Shown: positions 1 to 5,115 of the stretch, in pieces | How positions within the stretch are numbered: the stretch's first letter is position 1 | How the letters are laid out: each line of letters opens with the position of its first letter | NCBI GenBank assembly: GCA_003164825.1 | Contig: PLUH01000358.1 | Location: 10,478 to 15,592 of the forward strand | Direction of reading: 5' to 3' | DNA: 5,115 nucleotides | From: Hyphomicrobiales bacterium | GTDB taxonomy: Bacteria; Pseudomonadota; Alphaproteobacteria; Rhizobiales; Beijerinckiaceae | The notes under the pieces: model-generated | The model's input: only the letters and a program-made list of their open reading frames with translations | The model's database searches: none | What the model was told of the DNA's origin: nothing | Position numbers and translations under genes: made by a program

Positions 1-431
1 ACGCGCTGTTGCTCGCCGCCCGAGAGCTCGTGCGGTCCGCGGCTGGCGTAGGATGCGGGGAGTCCGACGCTTTCCAGGATCGCCTCCGCCCTGAAGCGAT
101 CGCGGCGTTCCCGCCGGGGGAGACCGAAGACGACGTTCGCTGCGACCGACAGGTGGGGAAAGAGCGAGCCCTCCTGCGTCACGTAGCCAACCTGCCGCTT
201 CTCCGGCGGAAGCTGAAAACCCGGACCCGATACCTTCCGGCCGTCGATCTCGATCGTCCCCGAATCGGCGCGCTCGAACCCGCTGAGCAATCTCAGAAGC
301 GTCGTCTTGCCGCTGCCCGACGCGCCAAGAATTGCAAACAGCGCGCCCGATGGCACCGCAAGATCGACCCCGCGCAGGATCGATGTTGCGCCAAACGACT
401 TGCTGAGGGCTGAAATGCGGACCTCGGCCAT
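1..431 (-). CDS. fbpC: Ferric-iron ABC transporter ATP-binding protein, N-terminal part (gene runs off the left edge)
   Basis: Reading leftward from ATG at 431-429, the frame is open for 143 codons to the window edge with no stop. It is the first part of a cytoplasmic ABC ATPase that would power iron import. Visible motifs: aromatic A-loop candidate Phe13; Walker A GASGSGKTT at residues 36-44; Q-loop Gln86 in VTQEGSLFPHLSV; and ABC signature LSGGEQQR at 136-143, where the window ends. Walker B, the switch His and any C-terminal regulatory domain lie outside. Family members are roughly 350 residues, so about 40% is present. The start is two bases after the permease stop (TGA-CG-ATG) with no clear ribosome site of its own, suggesting translational coupling. 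The iron assignment comes from the neighbouring binding protein; the ATPase alone would only indicate a CysA/PotA/FbpC-type importer subunit. Confidence 0.93.
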   Translation of the reverse strand, partial: MAEVRISALSKSFGATSILRGVDLAVPSGALFAILGASGSGKTTLLRLLSGFERADSGTIEIDGRKVSGPGFQLPPEKRQVGYVTQEGSLFPHLSVAANVVFGLPRRERRDRFRAEAILESVGLPASYASRGPHELSGGEQQR

Positions 432-433
432 CG

Positions 434-2050
434 TCAGACCCGAACCGGAAATGCGGCGGCGCCGAAACGGCGCGCGAGAAGCCAGGTGGACAACAGCGAG
501 ATCGCCAGCATCATCGCCGCGAACGGCGCGGCCGCGGCAAAGGCCAGGGACGTCGTGTTGGCCCAGACCTCGGTCGCGAGCGTGCGCGTGCCGATCGGCG
601 CCAGCAACAGGGTCGCCGTCAGCTCGGTGGCGACGAAGACGAACACCATGGCGGCTCCAGCTCCAACGCCCGGCCCCGCCATCGGCGCCAGGACGCGGAC
701 CGTAACCCCGAACCAGCCGAGCCCGAGCGAGCGGCCGGCCTCCTCGAGTCCGAGTTGGACCTGCGCCAGCGCCGAGCGGACCCCGACGAGAGCGAACGGC
801 AGGAACAGAATCGCATAGGCGATCACGAGCAGCGCCGCGCTTTGATAGAGCGGGCGGATCGTCTGGACCGTCAGCGAAATGAACGCCAGCGCGACGACGA
901 TGGCCGGCACGCCCTGCGCGAGATAAGCGATCCGCTCGACAGCGATCGACAGGCGGCTCGGGTAGCGCGTCGCGAGGTAAGCGACCGGCGCCGCAAGCAC
1001 CAGGGCCGCGGCGGCTCCGGCCAGTCCATAACCGACGGAAGCGAGCGTCGCGTCGAAGAGAACCGGCCAGGATGGCGCGACCGGCGAGGTGGCGGCCTGA
1101 GCGTGCTGCATCAGCCAATAGCCGATCATGCCCAAGGGCACGCCAATCGTCGCCGTCGTCAGCGCCACGAACGCCAGCAGCGCCGGCTGCCGGATCCACC
1201 CGAGACTCACGGGCGCGGCGATCCGTCGGGAGCCGGAGCCGACGCGCGCGTAGCGCGCCCGGCCGCGCAGGTTCAATTCTCCGACCACGCAGATGAGACA
1301 CAGAGCGATGAGCACGAGCGCCAATACCGAGGATTCCGGCCCATCCAGTCCCGTCCGGTATTGGGCGTAAAGCTCGGTCGTGAAGGTGCGAAAGCGCAGC
1401 AGCGCAAAGGCGCCGAACTCGATCAGGACATCGAGCGCTACCAGCAATACGCCGCCGTAGAGCGCCGGGCGCAGTTGCGGCGCCACGACGCGGAAGAAGC
1501 ATCCCCACGCGCCATGACCCAGCGACCTGGCGGTTTCTTCCAGCCCCGGATCGAGACCGCGCAGCGCGGCGGCGACCGGCAGATAGACGAGCGGATAATA
1601 GGCGCACGTAACCACCAGCAGCGCGCCGCCGAAATCCTGCAGCCCGTTGCTCAGCGAGACCCAGGCATAGCTCGAGATGAATGGCGGAATGGCCAAAGGC
1701 GCAACGGCCAGCACAGCCCAAACCTTCCGTCCCGGAACGTCCGTCCGCTCGACCAGCCAAGCCGTCGCGGTCCCGATCACGGCGCAGGTTGCGGACGCGG
1801 CGACCACCAGTCCGACGGTATTGACGAGCAGCCGCCCGACAAGCGGACGCATCAGCAAATCCACCGCGCCTTGCGCGCTCATACCGGCCGCCTGAACGAC
1901 CGTCACCAGGATCGGCAGCAGAACGAGCACGGCGGCGAATGCAGCGGCGCCGATCAGGCCGGCGGGCGCGCGCCCCCTTCGAGTGGCGTGCGCAGGCGGA
2001 CCAAAGCCGAAGGCTCGCCCAGCGCCATTCAGGCTCGCGACTTGCGACAT
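434..2050 (-). CDS. fbpB: Ferric-iron ABC transporter permease, fused two-domain type
   Basis: This 538-residue inner-membrane protein forms the translocation channel of the importer. It has about twelve hydrophobic segments, roughly at residues 31-55, 76-100, 110-135, 142-165, 197-220, 240-258, 288-312, 334-360, 373-396, 402-426, 461-485 and 505-526. Two binding-protein-dependent transport domains lie in tandem, each with an EAA-type loop that docks the ATPase: EETARSLGHGAWG near 171-183 and EEAGRSLGLGWFG near 436-448. The duplicated architecture and length fit FbpB/AfuB-type ferric permeases, in which two half-permeases are fused. The polar N-terminus (1-30) ends in an Arg-rich stretch, consistent with a cytoplasmic start. 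The start ATG (2050-2048) overlaps the fbpA stop by one base (TGATG), and fbpC follows after two bases. The ribosome site is poor (GAGG some way upstream), so reinitiation after fbpA is likely. Confidence 0.94.
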   Translation of the reverse strand: MSQVASLNGAGRAFGFGPPAHATRRGRAPAGLIGAAAFAAVLVLLPILVTVVQAAGMSAQGAVDLLMRPLVGRLLVNTVGLVVAASATCAVIGTATAWLVERTDVPGRKVWAVLAVAPLAIPPFISSYAWVSLSNGLQDFGGALLVVTCAYYPLVYLPVAAALRGLDPGLEETARSLGHGAWGCFFRVVAPQLRPALYGGVLLVALDVLIEFGAFALLRFRTFTTELYAQYRTGLDGPESSVLALVLIALCLICVVGELNLRGRARYARVGSGSRRIAAPVSLGWIRQPALLAFVALTTATIGVPLGMIGYWLMQHAQAATSPVAPSWPVLFDATLASVGYGLAGAAAALVLAAPVAYLATRYPSRLSIAVERIAYLAQGVPAIVVALAFISLTVQTIRPLYQSAALLVIAYAILFLPFALVGVRSALAQVQLGLEEAGRSLGLGWFGVTVRVLAPMAGPGVGAGAAMVFVFVATELTATLLLAPIGTRTLATEVWANTTSLAFAAAAPFAAMMLAISLLSTWLLARRFGAAAFPVRV

Positions 2051-3069
2051 CAGAGCAGGCCCGCCTCGCTCAACAGCGCAGCAGCGTCGTGGTCGTCGCC
2101 AATCTGCTTGAGGGTCAGGGACGGCGGCTGCAATTCGCTCGTCGGCTTCAGCATCGGGTTCGCCGCCACGCCGGGAACCAGCGGATACTCGAAGGTGATG
2201 TTCAGTTTCGACACCAGCTCCTGGGCCGGTTTGCTGACCAGGAAGGCCAGGAACTTCTGCGCCGCGGCCTGGTTGCGCGAACTCTTGAGCACCGCGGCGC
2301 CGGAGACATTCATCAATCCGCCGACATCGCCGCCGGCAAAATGGTGAATGGCGCTCTGCATTTTGTTTTCGCCTTTTTCCATGCTGAGCCGCGCCCAGTA
2401 GTAATTGTTGATGATCCCGGTCGCGACCGCGCCCCGGTCGACCGCGGCGACGACGCCTTCGTCATCGTCGAAGATCATGGCGTTGTCGCGCAGGCCCTTG
2501 AGCCACTCCAGAGCGGCCGGACGCCCTTTCACCGCCGCGACAGCCCCGACCAGCGGCAGGAAATCGGCGTCGGTCGGCGCGATTGCGATCTTGCCCTTCC
2601 ACTCCGGCTTCGCCAGATCGAGCAGCGACGCAGGCAACGCCGTCTCCTGGATCATGCCGGGGTTGTAGGCCAGCACGTTTTCGCGCGCGAGAACGCCGAC
2701 CCAATCGCCGGCGGACCCGCTGTCCTGGGCCGGCACGCTGGCCAGCGTCGCCGGAGCGACTTTCGCCAACAGCCCCTTCTCCGACAGCAATTCGAGTTCC
2801 GGCGAGTTCTCGGTGAAGAAAACGTCCGCCGGGGACGCCCTTCCCTCCTTCACCAGCTGGCTGGCGAGCTCCGGCGCTTCTCCGGAGTGGACTTTGACAT
2901 CGATCCCGGTTTCCTTGGTGAACTCCTTGGTCAGGAGGTCCACGGTCTGCTCGTGCTGGGCCGAATAGAGATTGAGCGAGGCGGCGCGTGCGCCGGGAGA
3001 GACCACGCCGAACCCGAGGCCGATCGCGGCGGCGGAAAGAAACAAACGGACAACCAGGGAACGGGGCAT
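2050..3069 (-). CDS. fbpA: Periplasmic ferric-iron-binding protein of the ABC importer
   Basis: This 339-residue secreted solute-binding protein captures Fe3+ in the periplasm and delivers it to the FbpB permease. Residues 1-29 are a Sec signal peptide: Arg3 and Arg8, a hydrophobic core at about 9-23, and an Ala-Arg-Ala cleavage motif at 27-29. The mature part reads as an extracellular iron-binding protein of the FbpA/FutA/Idi type, with LNLYSAQHEQ at 32-41, ADVFFTEN at 81-88 and NNYYW at 221-225. His39, Glu87, Tyr223 and Tyr224 line up with ligands His9, Glu57, Tyr195 and Tyr196 of Haemophilus FbpA; the His-to-Glu spacing of 48 residues is identical. Length is normal for the family. The ATG is supported by an AGGA ribosome site six bases upstream and by the complete signal peptide. 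It is the first gene of the operon, below an iron-box-like tandem repeat. Confidence 0.95.
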   Translation of the reverse strand: MPRSLVVRLFLSAAAIGLGFGVVSPGARAASLNLYSAQHEQTVDLLTKEFTKETGIDVKVHSGEAPELASQLVKEGRASPADVFFTENSPELELLSEKGLLAKVAPATLASVPAQDSGSAGDWVGVLARENVLAYNPGMIQETALPASLLDLAKPEWKGKIAIAPTDADFLPLVGAVAAVKGRPAALEWLKGLRDNAMIFDDDEGVVAAVDRGAVATGIINNYYWARLSMEKGENKMQSAIHHFAGGDVGGLMNVSGAAVLKSSRNQAAAQKFLAFLVSKPAQELVSKLNITFEYPLVPGVAANPMLKPTSELQPPSLTLKQIGDDHDAAALLSEAGLL

Positions 3070-3075
3070 CGCAAT

Positions 3076-3079
3076 TCCT
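3076..3079 (-). promoter_or_regulatory. Ribosome binding site of fbpA
   Basis: On the minus strand CAGGA stands six bases before the fbpA ATG. It is the only good Shine-Dalgarno sequence in the iron operon; the two downstream genes appear to rely on coupling. It fixes the start that gives a complete signal peptide. Confidence 0.75.
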
Positions 3080-3164
3080 GTATTCGGCCCGCGGCTCGAG
3101 CCTCTTGATCACGGGTTTTCCGTTAACAAGGGGGCGCCCACGGGACAAGAATGGAGCGTGAAAA

Positions 3165-3195
3165 TTAGAAACGATTCAATTTAGAAGCGTTTCAA
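3165..3195 (-). promoter_or_regulatory. Tandem iron-box-like operator (Irr/ICE type) in the fbp promoter region
   Basis: Two 15-base units, TTAGAAACGATTCAA (3165-3179) and TTAGAAGCGTTTCAA (3181-3195), match at 13 of 15 positions and repeat with a 16-base period. Each is an imperfect inverted repeat (TTAGAA against TTCAA). The extended second copy, TTTAGAAGCGTTTCAAA at 3180-3196, resembles the iron-control element bound by the alphaproteobacterial regulator Irr (roughly TTTAGAA-N3-TTCTAAA), with two differences in one half. On the minus strand the fbp-proximal copy contains TCTAAT, close to a -10 hexamer, so a bound protein could overlap the fbpA promoter. The repeats end about 95 bases before the fbpA ATG. 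The repeat structure is seen directly; the regulator is inferred, and RirA or another iron regulator is not excluded. Confidence 0.5.
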
Positions 3196-3254
3196 ATCGG
3201 GACCCTGACGGGCCTTTGGACCTACGCCGCCGGGATAACGCTCGATCTCTTTCG

Positions 3255-3279
3255 ATTTTGGCGACTCTGTCGCAAAAAT
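3255..3279. repeat. 25-bp inverted repeat in the divergent intergenic region
   Basis: ATTTT at 3255-3259 and GCGAC at 3261-3265 pair with GTCGC at 3269-3273 and AAAAT at 3275-3279, giving ten of eleven pairs around a TCT centre with one G/A mismatch. It lies between two divergent units, away from any gene end, with A/T arms on both sides. A dimeric regulator's operator, or a hairpin near the 5' end of the decarboxylase transcript, are both possible. No specific regulator is recognised. Confidence 0.5.
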
Positions 3280-3626
3280 GTTCGCCCGCGACGAAGAAAC
3301 CCCTTGCGCTGAGGCGCGATTCGAACAAATAGTCGTCTTGCCCAATACGCACGTGCCTGTGGTCGTGTGTCGGTCGGCGGGGATCTGGACAAGAGGCCAG
3401 TTAACCGCCCCTGGAAGACCGGCAGCCGGAGGCGAACCGGCGAACCCCGCCAAACGGGGGACGCGACTTGAAGCAACGACGGACCGGGCTTTTTTGGTCT
3501 CTGTCGGCCCTCCAAAGGTCGGCGTCCAAAGAGGCTTGTCTATCTTGCCGGGCGTGCGGACGGGACTTTTCCTCGTCCAAACGATGGCTCTGATCGCTTA
3601 GGCCTGCAAACAGGCCCAGGCGCGTC

Positions 3627-3677
3627 ATGGCTACGGCGCAGCAGCTGATTGCTCGCGCGCCTTCGCTGGCGGCTTAA
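3627..3677 (+). CDS. Possible 16-residue leader peptide inside the decarboxylase leader
   Basis: ATG at 3627 opens a short frame, MATAQQLIARAPSLAA, ending in TAA at 3675-3677. A weak AGG ribosome-site-like stretch lies at 3618-3620, six bases before the start. The stop codon falls in the loop of hairpin 3661-3692, so a translating ribosome would open that hairpin and change which downstream hairpins form. That placement is the main reason to list it. The coding evidence is weak: 16 codons, GC-rich, and overlapping RNA structure (3619-3661) that could explain the sequence without translation. It has no resemblance that I recognise to the SpeFL leader peptide of enterobacteria. Confidence 0.22.
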   Translation: MATAQQLIARAPSLAA

Positions 3678-3761
3678 AAGCCGTCGCCGAAGTCGACGGG
3701 CAATCGCGTCGGCGGGTCAACGACTTCGCATCGCGTCTCCAACGCGCGGCGCGAAAAGTCG
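3661..3761 (+). promoter_or_regulatory. Three mutually exclusive hairpins with attenuator-like layout
   Basis: Four segments pair in sequence. Segment 1 (3661-3674) pairs with 3679-3692 as a 13-pair hairpin with one C/C mismatch and two G-U pairs (H1). Segment 2, CGAAGTCG (3688-3695), pairs perfectly with segment 3, CGACTTCG (3721-3728), over 8 bases (H2). Segment 3 can instead pair as CGACTT (3721-3726) with AAGTCG (3756-3761), stacked around an inner CGCGT/ACGCG hairpin at 3732-3746 (H3). H2 shares bases with both others, so the choice is H1+H3 or H2. A further competitor is CCGTCG (3681-3686) with CGACGG (3694-3699). No U-run follows H3, so an intrinsic terminator is not evident and control of translation or of Rho access is more likely. 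The pairing is seen; the switching is inferred. Confidence 0.45.
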
Positions 3762-3774
3762 CATCGCCGGCGAA

Positions 3775-3816
3775 TCCTTCCTTTGCCAGGCGCGGAGAAA
3801 CCGCGCGCTTGGGGGA
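3775..3816 (+). promoter_or_regulatory. Decarboxylase ribosome binding site with hairpin and possible masking sequence
   Basis: GGGGG at 3811-3815, eight bases before the ATG at 3824, is the likely Shine-Dalgarno sequence. Just upstream is a strong hairpin, GCGCGG-AGAAA-CCGCGC (3790-3806). TCCTTC at 3775-3780 can pair with GGGGGA at 3811-3816 (two G-U pairs), which would enclose that hairpin and hide the ribosome site. The hairpin and Shine-Dalgarno sequence are plain; masking is a hypothesis. Confidence 0.45.
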
Positions 3817-3823
3817 TGCCGCT

Positions 3824-4954
3824 ATGACGGACCGCATCAAGGAATACCTCGCCCGCAACCGCGAGGACGGACCGCGACTCGTCGTCGATCTCGACGTCGT
3901 GCGCGAGAACTATCTGGGCTTCGCCGGCGCCCTGCCCGACACCCGCGTGTTCTATGCCGTCAAGGCGAACCCGGCTCCGGAGATTCTCGCTTTGCTCGCC
4001 GGGCTCGGGTCGTGCTTCGACACCGCCTCGCTGACCGAAATCGAGCAGGCGCTTGCCGCCGGCGCGACGCCCGACCGGATCAGCTTCGGCAATACGATCA
4101 AGAAGGAAAAGGACATCGCCCGCGCCTACGCGCTCGGCATCCGCCTTTTTGCCGTGGATTGCGAGGCGGAGGTCGAGAAGATCGCCCGCGCCGCCCCGGG
4201 GGCGAAAGTGTTCTGCCGCATATTATGCGACGGCGCGGGCGCCGAATGGCCGCTGTCGCGCAAATTCGGCTGCGCGCCGGACATGGCCGCCCGCGTGCTC
4301 GAGCGCGCCCACGCGCTCGGCCTCATCGCCCATGGCCTGTCGTTCCATGTCGGCTCCCAGCAGCCCAACCCGCGGATGTGGGACCGGGCGTTGAAAGTCT
4401 CCGCCGCGATCTTCCACGACCTGGCCGAACGGGGCGTCCAGCTCGCCATGATCAACCTCGGCGGCGGCTTTCCGACCCGCTATCTGAAGGACGTGCCGGC
4501 GATCAAGACCTATGGGCAGACGATCTTCCGCGCCCTTCGCCGCCATTTCGGCAACCGTATCCCCGAGACGATCATCGAGCCCGGCCGCGGCATGGTCGGC
4601 AACGCCGGCATCATCGAGGCCGAGGTGGTGCTGATCTCGAGGAAGTCGGATGAGGACAAGAGCCGCTGGGTCTATCTTGACATCGGCAAGTTCAACGGGC
4701 TCGCCGAGACGATGGACGAGATGATCCGCTATCCGATCCGCACCGCCTTCGATGACGACGCGCTCGGCCCCTGCGTCGTCGCGGGACCGAGCTGCGACTC
4801 GGTCGACGTCCTGTATGAGAAGGAGCCCTATCTTTTGCCGATCTCGCTCGAGATCGGCGCCAAGGTGCTGATCGAGGGAACGGGCGCCTACACGACGACC
4901 TATTCCTCGGTCGGCTTCAACGGCTTCCCGCCGCTGAAGTCTTATGTGATCTAG
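3824..4954 (+). CDS. odc: Ornithine (ornithine/lysine) decarboxylase, PLP-dependent alanine-racemase-fold type
   Basis: This 376-residue cytoplasmic enzyme would convert ornithine to putrescine, the entry step of polyamine synthesis. It belongs to the fold-III decarboxylases (eukaryotic-like ODC), not the large E. coli SpeC/SpeF type. Key features: PLP Schiff-base Lys47 in FYAVKANP; His175 in SFHVGSQ; the Gly-rich phosphate loop GGGFP at 213-217; EPGR at 252-255; Asp286 in YLDIGKFNGL, matching the acidic residue that holds the substrate's distal amine; Cys324-Asp325 in GPSCDSVD, the catalytic Cys that the partner subunit supplies in the dimer; and Tyr356 near the PLP phosphate in GAYTTTYSSVGFNGF. 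Length is typical for compact bacterial members. ATG 3824 is chosen for its GGGGG ribosome site; TTG at 3809 would add five residues but overlaps that site. Lysine activity is possible. A structured leader precedes it and a terminator follows. Confidence 0.94.
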   Translation: MTDRIKEYLARNREDGPRLVVDLDVVRENYLGFAGALPDTRVFYAVKANPAPEILALLAGLGSCFDTASLTEIEQALAAGATPDRISFGNTIKKEKDIARAYALGIRLFAVDCEAEVEKIARAAPGAKVFCRILCDGAGAEWPLSRKFGCAPDMAARVLERAHALGLIAHGLSFHVGSQQPNPRMWDRALKVSAAIFHDLAERGVQLAMINLGGGFPTRYLKDVPAIKTYGQTIFRALRRHFGNRIPETIIEPGRGMVGNAGIIEAEVVLISRKSDEDKSRWVYLDIGKFNGLAETMDEMIRYPIRTAFDDDALGPCVVAGPSCDSVDVLYEKEPYLLPISLEIGAKVLIEGTGAYTTTYSSVGFNGFPPLKSYVI

Positions 4955-4970
4955 GCGTGGTTTCGGGCCG

Positions 4971-4984
4971 GCTCGTTCGCGAGC
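4971..4984 (+). other. Small UUCG-loop hairpin just after the decarboxylase stop
   Basis: GCTCG-TTCG-CGAGC forms a perfect five-pair stem 16 bases after the stop codon. No T-run follows, so it is not a terminator on its own; it may stabilise the mRNA 3' end ahead of the real terminator. Confidence 0.35.
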
Positions 4985-5031
4985 TCGAGCGACGCTGGCT
5001 CAAGAGGCGGCCCAAGACAATAGCTCACCCG

Positions 5032-5056
5032 ACGGCGCCGCCCGTGGCGCCGTTTT
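5032..5056 (+). terminator. Rho-independent terminator of the decarboxylase gene
   Basis: ACGGCGCC (5032-5039) pairs perfectly with GGCGCCGT (5046-5053) around the loop GCCCGT, and the transcript continues TTTTGTCT. It sits about 80 bases after the decarboxylase stop. An outer six-base complement, AGACAA (5015-5020) with TTGTCT (5055-5060), could clamp the structure. The T-run is on the plus-strand side only, so it serves rightward transcription. The remaining 55 bases to the window edge show no gene. Confidence 0.8.
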
Positions 5057-5115
5057 GTCTAGGGCGCGCCCCTTTTGGGTTTACGCGGGGACCGGCCCGC
5101 CGCGTCTCCTCCCCC

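Larger units (their letters stand above)
3386..3823 (+). promoter_or_regulatory. Long structured 5' leader of the decarboxylase gene, candidate speF-type RNA motif
   Basis: This stretch upstream of the decarboxylase is rich in complementary segments. Seen by hand: long-range stem 3386-3393 with 3535-3542 (8 pairs, one G-U); hairpins 3425-3441 and 3445-3459; stem 3459-3467 with 3518-3527 (9 pairs, one bulged G) enclosing a hairpin between 3477-3485 and 3496-3506; hairpin 3558-3578 (GGACG/CGTCC plus GGA/TCC); perfect hairpin GGCCTG-CAAA-CAGGCC at 3601-3616; and a compound stem 3619-3661. A conserved structured RNA, the speF motif, is known upstream of ornithine decarboxylase genes in alphaproteobacteria. 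Position, strand, length and clade fit, but the match to its consensus is inferred from context and not tested. The 5' boundary is approximate, and no decarboxylase promoter could be fixed. Confidence 0.55.

Noticed and set aside
755..2347. 530-codon open frame on the plus strand opposite fbpB and fbpA
   Set aside because: Its protein is Arg/Gln/Asp-rich low-complexity sequence with no domain, and it lies antisense to clearly recognisable permease and binding-protein genes. High GC produces such long mirror frames.
3093..3102. GGCTCGAGCC palindrome in the fbpA 5' untranslated region
   Set aside because: A ten-base GC-rich palindrome without loop or partner is expected by chance in this composition.
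1939..3108. 389-codon plus-strand frame opposite fbpA
   Set aside because: Arg-rich, without recognisable motifs, and fully antisense to fbpA; a GC-driven shadow.
3255..3279. Bidirectional terminator reading of the inverted repeat
   Set aside because: Both neighbouring units start, not end, on either side of it, and neither strand has a clean T-run directly after the stem.
3160..3330. Conventional -35/-10 promoter for odc
   Set aside because: TTG-type -35 candidates (for example TTGCGC at 3304) lack an acceptable -10 at the right spacing, so none is called.
3278..3601. 107-codon plus-strand frame in the intergenic region
   Set aside because: No ribosome site, no recognisable domain, and it runs through strongly paired RNA segments that better explain the sequence.
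3721..3780. Intrinsic terminator at H3 in the leader
   Set aside because: Hairpin is plausible but no T-run follows it (the next bases are CATCGCCGGCG), so transcription termination there is not supported.
3809..3823. TTG start that would extend the decarboxylase by five residues
   Set aside because: It overlaps the GGGGG ribosome site that serves ATG 3824 and lies beside the hairpin 3790-3806, with no ribosome site of its own.
3649..4653. 334-codon frame overlapping the decarboxylase in another plus frame
   Set aside because: Composition is Arg/Pro-rich and typical of an out-of-frame reading; the decarboxylase frame carries every family motif.

Overview
The window is GC-rich, densely coded DNA of alphaproteobacterial character, probably from the Rhizobiales or a nearby order. 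This rests on GC content, protein style, an alanine-racemase-fold ornithine decarboxylase with a long structured leader, and an Irr-like iron operator. The genus cannot be read from it.

Left half (1-3069, minus strand): a tightly coupled ferric-iron ABC importer operon transcribed leftward. Its order is periplasmic binding protein (fbpA, 2050-3069), fused two-domain permease (fbpB, 434-2050) and ATPase (fbpC, from 431, running off the left edge). fbpA and fbpB overlap by one base (TGATG), and fbpB and fbpC are two bases apart, so all three are probably made from one message. The binding protein keeps a His/Glu/Tyr/Tyr set matching the iron ligands of FbpA proteins.

Middle (3070-3823): a 754-base divergent intergenic region with no convincing protein gene of ordinary size. 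Its fbp-proximal side holds a tandem 15-bp repeat (3165-3195) resembling an iron-control (Irr/ICE-type) operator, then a separate 25-bp inverted repeat (3255-3279). From about 3386 to the decarboxylase start, the plus strand is dense with hairpins and long-range stems. This fits a cis-regulatory leader of the speF type known upstream of alphaproteobacterial ornithine decarboxylases. The part nearest the gene (3627-3816) has an attenuator-like layout: a possible 16-codon leader peptide ending inside the first of three alternative hairpins, followed by elements that could mask the ribosome binding site.

Right half (3824-4954, plus strand): a complete ornithine/lysine decarboxylase-type enzyme of polyamine synthesis, followed by a rho-independent terminator at 5032-5056. 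No gene is seen in 5061-5115.

The two units are divergent and share one regulatory region: iron uptake to the left, putrescine synthesis to the right. The iron operator and the polyamine leader are distinct elements, so shared control is possible but not shown.
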